From positions 1 to 25,984 of the forward strand of contig VEPB01000491.1 of NCBI GenBank assembly GCA_012026715.1: a stretch of 25,984 bases of DNA. The letters are read 5' to 3'. This DNA comes from Methylococcaceae bacterium. Its GTDB lineage: Bacteria > Pseudomonadota > Gammaproteobacteria > Methylococcales > Methylococcaceae. The position numbers were made by a program, and so were the translations under genes. The notes beneath the pieces were generated by a model, which was not told the origin of the DNA, did no database searches, and saw only the letters and a list, made by a program, of their open reading frames with translations. Shown piece by piece: positions 7,603 to 15,579 of this stretch; the first letter of the stretch is position 1, and every line of letters starts with the position of its first letter.

Positions 7603-9810
7603 CTACGGCGCCAGATAGCCGGAAAACGGCTGCAGCGGCGCCGCCGCGCCGTCGGCTCCGGTCGCCGGGACCACCAGGTACTCGTCCTTGGCGAGGCCGG
7701 CGCCGAGCGGATTGCCCGCCGCCACGGCTGACGGGTCGCCCACGTGGCCGCTGGGTATGGCAATCTCCGGATGGTCGAAAGGCGCCTTCTGGTAGCGTAC
7801 CCGGTCGTCGGTGAGGGTCTTGAGGAACGCCACCAGGTCCTGCCGGTTCGGTTCGGAAAACTGCAGGTTATGCAGCTGGAACACCCGGGTGACCTGCTTG
7901 GCGTCATTGCTGTAATTGCCGCCGCGAGTATAGAACTCGATCACCTGCTCCAAGGTCGCCATGCTGCCGTTGTGCATGTAGGGGCCGGTCAATTCGATGT
8001 TGCGCAGCGTCGGCACCTTGAAGCTGGCCTTCACCGCCGCCGCCATCTTCAGGCTGCCCGGCCGGTTCAGCTCGGCCCGCGCCGCCTCCACGGTGGGCAG
8101 GAAGGCGTTGGTGGTCGCCGGCAGGAAGCAGCCTGCCGTGTCCTGGGGCTGCGGCGTGATGCCGTCAACGGGCCGAAACAGGCCCGGAGTCGGATAAGGG
8201 GGATCGTAGTTGATGGCGAACTCCTCCTGGAAGTCGCAGGCGCGCACCGTGGTGACTTCGTTCGGGTCCACCACGCCAGCTGGATTTCCCGCCAGATGCT
8301 GCAGATACTGCAGGCTGTAGGACAGTGGATTGCCGAAGTCGTCGGTGCCGCCCAGCCCCAGGTCCGCCGCCTCCTCGGCGACACCGGTGGAGGCGAAGCC
8401 GGTATCGTAGAACACCGTGGTGGCCGTCACCGGGATGCGCTCCACCACGTTGGTGGTGGTGCTGATTTCAAAGCTCGGTTCGCCGAAGGCTTCCGGATGG
8501 GTCTTGGCAATGGCCGCATTGGCATTGACCGCGGCCGCGCTGAAATTGGGGCCCAAATGGCACAAGCCGCACATATTCAAGCGGAACTGTTCAAGGCCGC
8601 GAAGCTCCGCCGCGCTCAGTTCCACCGGCTGGTTGGCTCCGTCGCGGACACTGGTGTCGAACCGTGACTGGTCGGAGACCAGCGTGCTCTCGTACAGCTG
8701 TATCGCCAGTCCGAAGAACATCCCGAAATTGGCTTCCATCTGGCTGTAGGGGGTCTGGCCGGGAGGCCCGCCGAACTCCCCCCGCCGCGAGTAGGACCAG
8801 TACTTGTTATTGAAGGCGCGCATGACGAGCTCGGTATAGGTGGTATTGAGGCCGGCCTTCAGGCTGCCGGCGCTGCTGAAGCTCAAGCCGCCCAGCACGC
8901 CGTCGTTCCAATGGACCTTCTGGTTCTGCAAGGGCCGGCGCGCCAACAGCTTGCGGCCGATATCGGGCAGGCGCCGCTGGCTGCAAGACATCTCGGTCGT
9001 GTTCAAGGGCGGCGCCGTGGCCAGCGACGCCAGCGAGGAATTCACCAGATGCAGCCGCTGTTTCTTCGCCGAGCGCGCGCTGACCTTTACCCAGACGCCG
9101 GCGTCCGGGTCGCGTTCGCCCCAGGGGCTGGAGCCGTTGAATACGTTGTTGGCGCGGCCGTCCCAAAAGCTGCGGTGGTTGAAGACGGCATTGATCACGG
9201 TGGGCGCGTTGCGCGGCGTCACCCTGCGGGTGCCGGTCCCGTTCGCGTGAAACAGCCCGTCGACGCCGCGGGCGCAACTGTCGGCACTGCCGCTGAAGCG
9301 GCTGGCGGAGCGGAAATCGCCGCCGAAGGTTCCCGACGAGCCGGTCACGTTGTCGGTCTCGTAGGTCACCGGGGAGAACTCCTCCAGCGGTTGCTGGCGC
9401 CGATGCAACGGAAAGTCGGACAACCTCAGGCTGCGGTTGGGACCCAATGCCTCGCCACCGGCATCAGCGCCGAATTGCTTGGCTTCCGGTGCGATCGACT
9501 GGCCGCCGGGGGAGATCTGATTCTTGACCCGCCGATCGGCGCCGGCGTGGAAATGGCAGGACCCGCAAGCCATGCCGTCGCTCCCCACGTTGACGTCCCA
9601 GAACAGCGCCTTGCCCAAGGCGATGGCGGCGCTCCGGTCGACCACGATGGGTTCGGCTCCATCCAACAGACCCGGCACTTCCGGCACCGGCAGGTGTTTG
9701 AGGCTGATGGGCATGGGCCCCAGCGGCAGGTCGAAGGCAGCGGCGCCGAAACTGGCAAGCAGGCCGCCGAGCAGGAAGATGGCCCAAGGGCAATGACGAG
9801 ACACGGTCAT
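7603..9810 (-). CDS. Long di-heme cytochrome c peroxidase (BCCP/MauG family)
   Basis: This 735-residue secreted protein has a signal peptide ending near FGAAAF and two c-type heme motifs: CGSCH at residues 82-86 and CGLCH at 414-418. The C-terminal block FKVPTLRNIELTGPYMHNGS followed by MATLEQVIEFYTRGG is the BCCP/MauG signature. The N-terminal heme region contains the family stretch ALGKALFWDVNVGSDGMACG. It is about twice the length of classical CcpA (~320-350 residues), with a long insert between the hemes. Length and layout recall the surface-associated peroxidases of methanotrophs (SACCP of Methylococcus capsulatus), an inference from memory. The start is the ATG with GGAGA at 5 bases; a 40-codon upstream extension is not coding-like. 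The gene lies downstream of a terminator after a VPLPA-CTERM gene. It could reduce peroxide or oxidise a partner protein. Confidence 0.9.
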   Translation of the reverse strand: MTVSRHCPWAIFLLGGLLASFGAAAFDLPLGPMPISLKHLPVPEVPGLLDGAEPIVVDRSAAIALGKALFWDVNVGSDGMACGSCHFHAGADRRVKNQISPGGQSIAPEAKQFGADAGGEALGPNRSLRLSDFPLHRRQQPLEEFSPVTYETDNVTGSSGTFGGDFRSASRFSGSADSCARGVDGLFHANGTGTRRVTPRNAPTVINAVFNHRSFWDGRANNVFNGSSPWGERDPDAGVWVKVSARSAKKQRLHLVNSSLASLATAPPLNTTEMSCSQRRLPDIGRKLLARRPLQNQKVHWNDGVLGGLSFSSAGSLKAGLNTTYTELVMRAFNNKYWSYSRRGEFGGPPGQTPYSQMEANFGMFFGLAIQLYESTLVSDQSRFDTSVRDGANQPVELSAAELRGLEQFRLNMCGLCHLGPNFSAAAVNANAAIAKTHPEAFGEPSFEISTTTNVVERIPVTATTVFYDTGFASTGVAEEAADLGLGGTDDFGNPLSYSLQYLQHLAGNPAGVVDPNEVTTVRACDFQEEFAINYDPPYPTPGLFRPVDGITPQPQDTAGCFLPATTNAFLPTVEAARAELNRPGSLKMAAAVKASFKVPTLRNIELTGPYMHNGSMATLEQVIEFYTRGGNYSNDAKQVTRVFQLHNLQFSEPNRQDLVAFLKTLTDDRVRYQKAPFDHPEIAIPSGHVGDPSAVAAGNPLGAGLAKDEYLVVPATGADGAAAPLQPFSGYLAP

Positions 9811-9874
9811 GAGGGTCTCCGAAAAACGATGGAATAACGGATCGACTGTGGGAGCCGCCGGCCGGATGCCGACG

Positions 9875-9910
9875 AAAAAAGCCGATGAGCCACCTCGGCG
9901 GCTCATCGGC
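9875..9910 (-). terminator. Intrinsic terminator after the VPLPA-CTERM gene
   Basis: Reading the minus strand, a perfect 11-bp stem (GCCGATGAGCC / GGCTCATCGGC, loop of 8 bases) is followed at once by TTTTTT. It lies ~90 bases after the stop of the sorting-signal protein and ~65 bases before the peroxidase start codon. It therefore limits read-through into the peroxidase gene. Confidence 0.92.
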
Positions 9911-9999
9911 CCGTCCTTACTTTGGCGCACACCCGCGCCATTCCCTGAATCAAGCCCGCAACGCGGCCGGATTTCCTCCTGAGGTCCGGGGCCGCCGGT

Positions 10000-10779
10000 T
10001 TAAGCGGCCATCCGCCGGCGCGCCGTGCCCACCAGGCCCGCCAGAGCGCTGCCGAACAACCAGACCGCCGCCGGCACCGGCACCGCGCTCACCTTGACGT
10101 CGATGGCACTGCCGGTGAGGGAAGCATTGGCACCGCTCACGAATACCGTGTACCAGCCGGCTGCCAGATCGCTCAGGATCAGGGAGGCGGTGGTGATGCC
10201 GCCGCTGCTGCTGACGCTCCCGGTGATGCCGCTCTCATACAGGTTGTCGATGCTGACGTCGTTAACCCCGGAGTTGACCGGCTGGCCGAAGGAATTGGAG
10301 GCATAGCTGTTGCCCGAATTCACGTAGCCCAGGGTCTCCACGATCCCGGCGCCCCCCGGCGTGGTGGCGGTGGCCCAAATCAGGCCGTTCTGGCCGGCCT
10401 GGGCGACCTGGCTGAACTTGTGGATGGCACCGTTGGTACCACCGCTGGCGCCGATGGTCGCGCCGGTATAGCTTGAGTTGGTGCGGTACAGGGTGAAAGC
10501 CGGGGCGATGGTCGCGGTGGTACCGGAAGCGCTGACGATGGTGTCGGAACTGCCGGTCAGCTGGAAGCTGAGCCAGGAACCCTGCATGCCCCAGGCGTCA
10601 TAAGCCAGCGCCGAGTTGCCGGTCCAGCCCTGCTTGTTGGAGTTGGCGGCGGTGTTGGTGATGGTGGTGCCCGGTTCGAGCACGTTGTCGGTTCCCACCC
10701 AGGCGGCGGCGGCGGGCATGGCGACGGCGAAGCTCAGGGCAACGGCGGTCAAGGTCGTTTTCAGAACGGTCAACTTCAT
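10000..10779 (-). CDS. Secreted VPLPA/PEP-CTERM sorting-domain protein
   Basis: This 259-residue exported protein has an N-terminal signal peptide (TVLKTTLTAVALSFAVAMPA, cleavage near AAA). A low-complexity Ser/Thr/Gly/Asn/Ala-rich body follows. The C-terminal tripartite sorting signal is VPVPAAVWLFGSALAGLVG followed by the basic tail ARRRMAA. This is the VPLPA variant of PEP-CTERM, processed by an exosortase; exosortase genes are not in the window. Such proteins are exported and placed at the surface or in extracellular matrix. The start is the ATG with GGAGA at 5 bases. Two regulatory signals lie upstream (a sigma-54 promoter match and a c-di-GMP-type leader) and a terminator lies downstream, so it is probably a monocistronic, tightly regulated surface protein. 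Its exact function is unknown. Confidence 0.9.
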   Translation of the reverse strand: MKLTVLKTTLTAVALSFAVAMPAAAAWVGTDNVLEPGTTITNTAANSNKQGWTGNSALAYDAWGMQGSWLSFQLTGSSDTIVSASGTTATIAPAFTLYRTNSSYTGATIGASGGTNGAIHKFSQVAQAGQNGLIWATATTPGGAGIVETLGYVNSGNSYASNSFGQPVNSGVNDVSIDNLYESGITGSVSSSGGITTASLILSDLAAGWYTVFVSGANASLTGSAIDVKVSAVPVPAAVWLFGSALAGLVGTARRRMAA

Positions 10780-10968
10780 AAGAGTCTCCAATTGCCCGCG
10801 GCGCGGTTGCGGCCAGGGGCCATAGTCATTATTGAAGGGAGCGGGAGCGACCGGCCGAATGTGGCGGACGGCAACCCCCAATCACCGAACCAGCCGCGTA
10901 GTCCCCAACCCGGAGATCGGCAGAATCCGAGAATTGATGGGCAGTGCGGCTCCCCCGGTTCGCAGGGG

Positions 10969-11037
10969 GGCAACCCGGCCGTCTTCCCGAACGGGAAGAC
11001 CCGAAGCTTTCCGACCCCGTCTCGCGGCGGGTGTGGC
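10969..11037 (-). promoter_or_regulatory. Putative c-di-GMP-I (GEMM-type) riboswitch aptamer
   Basis: The minus strand reads through the landmarks of the GEMM-I aptamer in order. First is GCCACACC (consensus GGCAAACC). Then comes a short stem CCCGCC/GACGGG closed by a GCGA (GNRA) tetraloop, at 11016-11031. GGGTCGGAAAGC and TTCGGGTCT follow (consensus GGGACGCAAAGCCACGGGTCT, ~17 of 21). A perfect 8-bp stem with loop GTTC is at 10981-11000, and AGACGGCCGGGTTGCC ends the core (consensus AGACAGCCGGGTTGCC). The second half fits closely. The first half departs at conserved positions: GGC/GCC pairing is lost and GCAAAG reads GGAAAG. It may therefore be a variant, a decayed copy or a related ligand class. 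No U-tract terminator follows, so control could be at translation or by another route. Confidence 0.5.
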
Positions 11038-11086
11038 GAGGCGCCGGAGCGGAGGCGCAAGTGAGATGCTCCGGCGGCTGCTGAGT

Positions 11087-11102
11087 TGCAGCATTTGTGC
11101 CA
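11087..11102 (-). promoter_or_regulatory. Sigma-54 (RpoN) promoter match driving the leader
   Basis: The minus strand carries TGGCACA-AATG-CTGCA against the consensus TGGCACR-N4-TTGCW. The invariant -24 GG and -12 GC are both present with correct spacing, and the only core departure is C for T at the first position of the -12 element. The predicted start point is near 11076, just ahead of the hairpin and aptamer-like core. RpoN with PrsK/PrsR-type activators controls PEP-CTERM genes in other exosortase bacteria, which fits the gene downstream. Confidence 0.65.
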
Positions 11103-11303
11103 CGATTAAAAGGGATATTTCAGGCCTGACCAACCAGCATCAATCGATTGATTTTCTGACGATTTGAGACGAGAGCGACGGTTGGTTGCCGGGAAGCCGG
11201 CAAAAACGTTCGGAATCGGAGCTGGTCGCCATGCGTTATCCCACACCCCCTCCGGCAAATCCCACAGCCGGCTCGCTCGCCGCGAACAGCCGCCGCCGCA
11301 GGC

Positions 11304-12527
11304 CTACTGAAACCGCAAGGCCTCGATGGGCCGCAGGTCGGCTGCCTTGAGGGCCGGGTAGTAGCCGAAGAAGATGCCCACTCCCGCGGCGACGCCAAAG
11401 GCGAGCAGGGCGGACCACAGGGTCACCACCACCGGCATCTCGGCGAAACGCGCCACCGCCCAGGCCCCGGCCACCCCGATGGCGGCGCCGATGAGGCTGC
11501 CCACCAGGGAGATCAGCACCGCCTCCAGCAGGAACTGCAGCAGGATGTCGCGGCGGCGGGCGCCGATGGCCATGCGGATGCCGATCTCGCGGGTGCGCTC
11601 GGTCACCGACACCAGCATGATGTTCATGATGCCGATGCCGCCCACCACCAGGGACACCGAGGCGATCGCTCCCAGCATCATGGACATCACCCGGGTGGCG
11701 CCGGCGGCCGTTTCCGCCAGCGCGGTCAGGTCGCGCACGCTGAAATCGTCGTCCTGGCCATCGCGGATCCGGTGGCGCTGCCGCAACAAGTCGTTCAGCT
11801 TGACGGCTGCCCTGGCCATGACCTCGGCTGACTTGGCGCGCACCATGATGAACCGCACCATGCCGGGAAACTGATTGCCGAACAGCTGGCGGGAGGCGGT
11901 GGACACCGGCACCAGCACGGTGTCGTCCTGATCGCGGCCATCCAGGCTCTGGCCCTTGGCGGCGAGCACCCCCACCACCAGAAAGGGACTGTTCTTCACC
12001 CGCACGGTCTTGCCGACCGGGTCCTCGTCGCCGAACAGATTGTTCACCACAGTCTGCCCCAGCAGCAGCACCCGGGCACCGGATCGCACGTCTGCCGCTG
12101 AGAACGGCGCCCCCCCGGAAACCGCCCAATCGCGCACTTCCAGATAGGCCGGGGTCGTACCGTTGACCTGGGTGCTCCAGTTGTTGCCGGCGTAGACCAG
12201 TGGCGCGGCATTCGATGTCACCGGCGCCACCGCCTGGATTTCCGGCAGCTCCGCCATGGCCTGGGCATCGTTGAGGGTGAGGGTGGGGGCGCTGCCGAAT
12301 CCCATGCGCTGGCCCCCGGAGGTGGACGACCCCGACAGCACGATGAACAAATTGGCGCCCATGGAGGCGATCGAATCCTCGACCATGGCCTGGGCGCCCT
12401 GGCCGATGGCCAGCATCAGGATCACGGCGCCGACCCCGATGATCATGCCCAGCATGGTGAGGAAGGTGCGTAGCCGGTTGGCGCCCATGGCGGCCAGGGC
12501 CTCGCCGGCGATGGCCGTGGCCCTCAT
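11304..12527 (-). CDS. MacB-like ABC transporter permease (FtsX/MacB family)
   Basis: This 407-residue permease has the MacB layout. The first helix is TFLTMLGMIIGVGAVILMLAIG. A ~200-residue periplasmic MacB_PCD domain (with GARVLLLGQTVVNNLFGDED and VGVLAAKGQ) follows. Then come three C-terminal helices with the FtsX signature GGIGIMNIMLVSVTERTREI and GIRMAIGARRRDILLQFLLE. It ends with the usual YPALKAADLRPIEALRFQ. Its ATG overlaps the ATPase stop by four bases (ATGA), indicating translational coupling. MacB proteins act with a periplasmic adaptor (MacA) and TolC, or as mechanotransmission complexes for peptides and lipoproteins. No adaptor gene is adjacent, since the upstream neighbour is divergent. 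The substrate is unknown. Confidence 0.93.
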   Translation of the reverse strand: MRATAIAGEALAAMGANRLRTFLTMLGMIIGVGAVILMLAIGQGAQAMVEDSIASMGANLFIVLSGSSTSGGQRMGFGSAPTLTLNDAQAMAELPEIQAVAPVTSNAAPLVYAGNNWSTQVNGTTPAYLEVRDWAVSGGAPFSAADVRSGARVLLLGQTVVNNLFGDEDPVGKTVRVKNSPFLVVGVLAAKGQSLDGRDQDDTVLVPVSTASRQLFGNQFPGMVRFIMVRAKSAEVMARAAVKLNDLLRQRHRIRDGQDDDFSVRDLTALAETAAGATRVMSMMLGAIASVSLVVGGIGIMNIMLVSVTERTREIGIRMAIGARRRDILLQFLLEAVLISLVGSLIGAAIGVAGAWAVARFAEMPVVVTLWSALLAFGVAAGVGIFFGYYPALKAADLRPIEALRFQ

Positions 12528-13246
12528 GCCGTCGCGCCCTCGCCGAAATATTCCGACACGCTGCCGTCGAAACCGATGAGCCCGTCGACGATGCGCAGCA
12601 AGCGACGGGCGTAATGAGCGATATCCGGCTCATGGGTCACCAGCACCACCGTGATGCCCTGGTCCGCGTTGAGCCCGGTCAGCAACCCCATGATCTCGCC
12701 GCTGGTGTGGGTATCCAGGTTGCCGGTGGGTTCATCCGCCAGGATCAGGCTGGGCTCGGTCACCAGGGCGCGGGCGATCGCCACCCGCTGCTGCTGTCCC
12801 CCCGAGATCTGGCTGGGCAGATGGGCGGCATGGCCCGCTAGCCCCACCCGCTCCAGCATCGCCATGGCCCTTCGACGTCGTTCGCGCCGGCCGATCCCGG
12901 CATACAGCAGCGGCAGCGCGACGTTGTCGCGCAAATCCATGCGCGGCAGCAAGTTGAAACCCTGGAATACGAAACCGATGTAGCGATTGCGCAAGTGCGC
13001 CAGCTGATCTCCCGTCATCCGTCCGATATCGCGGCCTTCCAGGCTGTACCGGCCGCTGCTCGGGACATCCAGGCAGCCCAGGATGTTCATCAGGGTCGAC
13101 TTGCCTGACCCGGAAGGCCCCATCACCGCCACGAATTCGGAACGCGCCACGGTAAAACTGATTCCGCGCAGGGCGGCCAGTTCCTGGCCGGGGCCTGACC
13201 GGTAGGTCTTGCCCAGTTGTTCGGCATGGATCAGCAACGTGGTCAT
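12524..13246 (-). CDS. MacB/LolD-type ABC transporter ATPase
   Basis: This 240-residue ATPase has Walker A GPSGSGKST, the Q-loop in GFVFQGFNLLPRM, signature ISGGQQQRVAIARAL, Walker B LILADEPTGNLD and the H-loop VLVTHEPDIAHYARR. These are those of the lipoprotein/macrolide (MacB/LolD, 3.A.1.122-125) subfamily. The start MTTLLIHAEQLGKTYR matches the usual N-terminus. The frame continues 39 codons upstream, but that stretch overlaps the divergent promoter region and does not resemble the family. It has no obvious Shine-Dalgarno. It forms an operon with the permease whose ATG overlaps its stop. Confidence 0.93.
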   Translation of the reverse strand: MTTLLIHAEQLGKTYRSGPGQELAALRGISFTVARSEFVAVMGPSGSGKSTLMNILGCLDVPSSGRYSLEGRDIGRMTGDQLAHLRNRYIGFVFQGFNLLPRMDLRDNVALPLLYAGIGRRERRRRAMAMLERVGLAGHAAHLPSQISGGQQQRVAIARALVTEPSLILADEPTGNLDTHTSGEIMGLLTGLNADQGITVVLVTHEPDIAHYARRLLRIVDGLIGFDGSVSEYFGEGATA

Positions 13247-13275
13247 CGGACTGGAACAGACGGCGGCAGGAATAA

Positions 13276-13306
13276 TTGACGCGAGCTCGGTGCTGGGCGT
13301 GATAAT
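13276..13306 (+). promoter_or_regulatory. Candidate sigma-70 promoter for the plus-strand run
   Basis: TTGACG, a 19-base spacer and GATAAT lie ~30 bases before the GTG start, in the 90-base divergent gap with the ABC genes. The spacer is long for sigma-70, so this is tentative. Confidence 0.35.
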
Positions 13307-13336
13307 ACCGAAACTCATCGCCACTGGAGCATCCGC

Positions 13337-14233
13337 GTGGATCAGCCACCCGGCCAACGTCAACTGGATCTGTTTTCAGATTCGGCCGGTATCATCACCG
13401 CCAACGAATTGATCGAGGCGCTTTTGCACCGTTCGGCGCCTCAAGCGGCGGCCAGCCTGGGCAAACTGTACGCGGCCGAACCGGATTATCCGGGCCTGAG
13501 CAAACTCCACGCGCTGTGTCAGGCGCTGCAGGACTGGCCATACCCCGCGAGCAGCGCCAAGGACATCGACGACACCGCCCGGTGGCTGGAGGAAATCGTC
13601 GAGCCGGCCGCGCGAACCGTCATGCCCCGATCCCTGCGCGAATTCATGCGCCCATTCTGGCTGGACCTGGCTGAATCCCCCATGGCCGCAGCCTACGATG
13701 CCGAACATCCGCGCGCCTGTGCTGCCGGACTTTATCTGCGGGCCGACGAGCCTGCAAAAGCGCTTGAGATCACCGCCGGCCTCGAGGACTGGCTGAATCT
13801 TCCCGAAGTTCTGGCCTGGCGTATTCAAGCCCTCTACCGCTTGCGGCGCGCCGACGCCTGCCGACCGGCGCTGTTCCGCTATGCTTTATTGGCGCCCGCG
13901 AGTTTCCCCGAGTTGCTCGCGCTTCTGGACGATAATGTTCTGAATCAACGCTGGAGCGCTTTCCGTTCGTGCGGCCTGTGGCTGGACCAGCCTCAGCAGT
14001 CGGTGGCGGAATGGTTTCCGGTTTGGCACGGCCTGAGGCACAGCGACATCCCGCTGGATGATGTGCCCATCCCCAAGCCGCTAAGCCGCGCTGGCCAGGC
14101 TCTGGAACTCGTCGTGCGGCTGCTGGAACTGGAAAAGGAGGGCTTGAGTCCAGCCCTGCTTGCCGAACGCACCCAGTTGCGCGAAACCGACCGGGACAGT
14201 TTTGAACTTTATATGGAACTGCGCGGAGGTTGA
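13337..14233 (+). CDS. Unknown protein with N-terminal QLDLF clamp-like motif
   Basis: I do not recognise the family of this 298-residue protein. It starts at GTG with GGAG seven bases upstream. It has no signal peptide or membrane helix, so it is probably cytoplasmic. It is mostly helical and rich in Leu/Ala, with repeat-like helical hairpins (AAASLGKLYAAEPDYPGLSK, DEPAKALEITAGLEDW, WRIQALYRLRRADACRPALF) that recall TPR-type folds. Residues 9-13 are QLDLF, an exact match to the consensus bacterial beta sliding-clamp-binding motif (QL[SD]LF), placed in a flexible N-terminus where such motifs can work. It is the first gene of a three-gene plus-strand run and divergent from the ABC transporter. 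Confidence 0.8.
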   Translation: MDQPPGQRQLDLFSDSAGIITANELIEALLHRSAPQAAASLGKLYAAEPDYPGLSKLHALCQALQDWPYPASSAKDIDDTARWLEEIVEPAARTVMPRSLREFMRPFWLDLAESPMAAAYDAEHPRACAAGLYLRADEPAKALEITAGLEDWLNLPEVLAWRIQALYRLRRADACRPALFRYALLAPASFPELLALLDDNVLNQRWSAFRSCGLWLDQPQQSVAEWFPVWHGLRHSDIPLDDVPIPKPLSRAGQALELVVRLLELEKEGLSPALLAERTQLRETDRDSFELYMELRGG

Positions 14234-14260
14234 ACCAATCGCCCAATACCGAGGTTTGTC

Positions 14261-15526
14261 ATGTATAACTCACGCCTGTTGCGCCACTGCCTGCTGCTAT
14301 TGAGCGCAGGCTGCTTCAGTCCCGCTGGCCTTGCAGCCGACGCCCGCACTGTCCTCGCCCTGGACCAGGGCAATAGCTGGACCTATCTGCTGCACCGTTC
14401 CGGTAAGTCCACCACGACCACCATCGGTACCGACGACACCCTCCAGATCCCTTCCAGCGCCAAGGCGAAAGGATCGGTCTTCTTCTCCGTATCCGAAGGT
14501 CCGCCGGCGCTGATGTCCTTTGTGAAATTGACCGGCACCACCGGCGGAACCCCTTTCGACATCACGCTTCAGCAGCCCTTACCCTATCTCTGGTCTCCCA
14601 TGCAGGTCGGCGAATCCCGGCTGGGCAACGCTCGCGTGCAAGCGCTTTATGCATCATTCAAGCTGGCGGGAAATGCCCGCATCAATGCCAAGACCCTGGG
14701 CCGGGAGATCGTCGAGCTGCCGTTTGGTCGGGTCAATGCCTACAAGCTCCGGCGCCGCCTGTCGGTGAATCTGAGCGCTTCCGGCCAATCCTTTTCCCAG
14801 GCGATCGTTGGCCATGACTGGTTCGTGCCGTATTTGGGTTTGGTGGCATCGGGCAAGACCACTGCGCTCGGCAAGGCCGATACCTTATCCAGTTTTGCGC
14901 TGCAGGGCGGCCAATTCACCGAGCTGACCGACACCGATCAGGACGGCCTGAAGGACTGGCAGGAACTGGCCGTTATCGGTACCGATCCGCAGCTGACCGA
15001 CACCGACCAGGACAGCCATGACGACCCCGCCGACAACTGCCCGACCGTCGCCAACGCCGACCAGCTCGACAGTGATAAAGACGGCACCGGCGACGCCTGC
15101 GAAATCAGCCAAACCGGCGAGGCCGTGAAAGGGGAGTTGGTGGATGCGGCAAGCCCCAACCGCGATACCCTGAGCGTTACCTTAAGGAAATGCGACGGTC
15201 TGGCGGACGCCATCCTGCGCCTGCAAACCGATACCCCGGGAGCGCTGACGGTGGGAAGCACCACCCATCCCCTGACAGGGGCCGACCTCGTCGCCGCCAA
15301 ACCCGGCCTGCGGGCCAGCTTCGCCGACGGCAAGGGCATCCTGCGCCTATACCCCCTGGACGGCCACATCACCCTCAAGGGCAAGCGGCTGGAGCTGGGA
15401 ACCGTCGAAAATCCCATCGCCTTGCGGTTGGAAATCGGTGGATGGAGTTGCCAATCCAGCGAGCAGTGGACCAGCAAACCGTTGAACGGCAAGACCCGCT
15501 ACCGCACGCCGCCGGTCAGCGACTAG
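14261..15526 (+). CDS. Exported protein with thrombospondin type 3 calcium-binding repeats
   Basis: This 421-residue exported protein has a hydrophobic signal (CLLLLSAGCFSPAGLA, cleavage near ADA). The LSAGC could be a weak lipobox, but Ser at -3 is atypical, so I favour ordinary cleavage. Residues ~30-220 are beta-rich and unrecognised. Residues ~223-281 carry acidic thrombospondin type 3 repeats: TDTDQDGLKDWQE, TDTDQDSHDDPADNCP and DSDKDGTGDACE. These bind Ca2+ through the spaced Asp residues and have a Cys pair. A C-terminal beta domain with two cysteines follows. Such repeats are common in outer-membrane or surface-linked proteins. GAGG lies six bases before the ATG. It is 27 bases after the upstream gene and 53 before yjbQ. 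Confidence 0.85.
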   Translation: MYNSRLLRHCLLLLSAGCFSPAGLAADARTVLALDQGNSWTYLLHRSGKSTTTTIGTDDTLQIPSSAKAKGSVFFSVSEGPPALMSFVKLTGTTGGTPFDITLQQPLPYLWSPMQVGESRLGNARVQALYASFKLAGNARINAKTLGREIVELPFGRVNAYKLRRRLSVNLSASGQSFSQAIVGHDWFVPYLGLVASGKTTALGKADTLSSFALQGGQFTELTDTDQDGLKDWQELAVIGTDPQLTDTDQDSHDDPADNCPTVANADQLDSDKDGTGDACEISQTGEAVKGELVDAASPNRDTLSVTLRKCDGLADAILRLQTDTPGALTVGSTTHPLTGADLVAAKPGLRASFADGKGILRLYPLDGHITLKGKRLELGTVENPIALRLEIGGWSCQSSEQWTSKPLNGKTRYRTPPVSD

Positions 15527-15579
15527 GCGAGCGCGCCGCCCCCGACGAGACTCCCCGTTGCCATCCCGATCTTGCTGCC

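Larger units (their letters stand above)
10780..11303. other. Long regulatory leader and gap upstream of the VPLPA-CTERM gene
   Basis: This 524-base gap lies between two minus-strand genes. In order of minus-strand transcription it holds a sigma-54 promoter match and a perfect 8-bp hairpin GCCGGAGC/GCTCCGGC (11044-11076). The aptamer-like core comes next, then a CCCCC/GGGGG hairpin (10952-10968 area) that could be its expression platform, and ~170 further bases of untranslated leader. A possible sigma-70 promoter (TTGATG, 18-base spacer, AATATC) lies around 11114-11147. I see no coding frame of substance. Confidence 0.6.

Noticed and set aside
8911..9837. Plus-strand frames opposite the peroxidase
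   Set aside because: Antisense to the heme-motif-bearing minus-strand gene, and low-complexity.
10860..10920. A second, tandem c-di-GMP-type aptamer closer to the VPLPA-CTERM start
   Set aside because: GGGGACTACGCGGC and GGGGGTTGCC echo the motif, but there is no GNRA-capped stem and no AAAGC box.
11186..11203. Hairpin TTGCCGG-GAAG-CCGGCAA as terminator of the ABC permease gene
   Set aside because: On the transcribed minus strand the T-run precedes the stem instead of following it, so it does not fit an intrinsic terminator.
14261..14320. Lipoprotein signal in the thrombospondin type 3 protein
   Set aside because: LSAGC has Ser at the -3 position, and an ordinary cleavage site follows, so I did not call it a lipoprotein.
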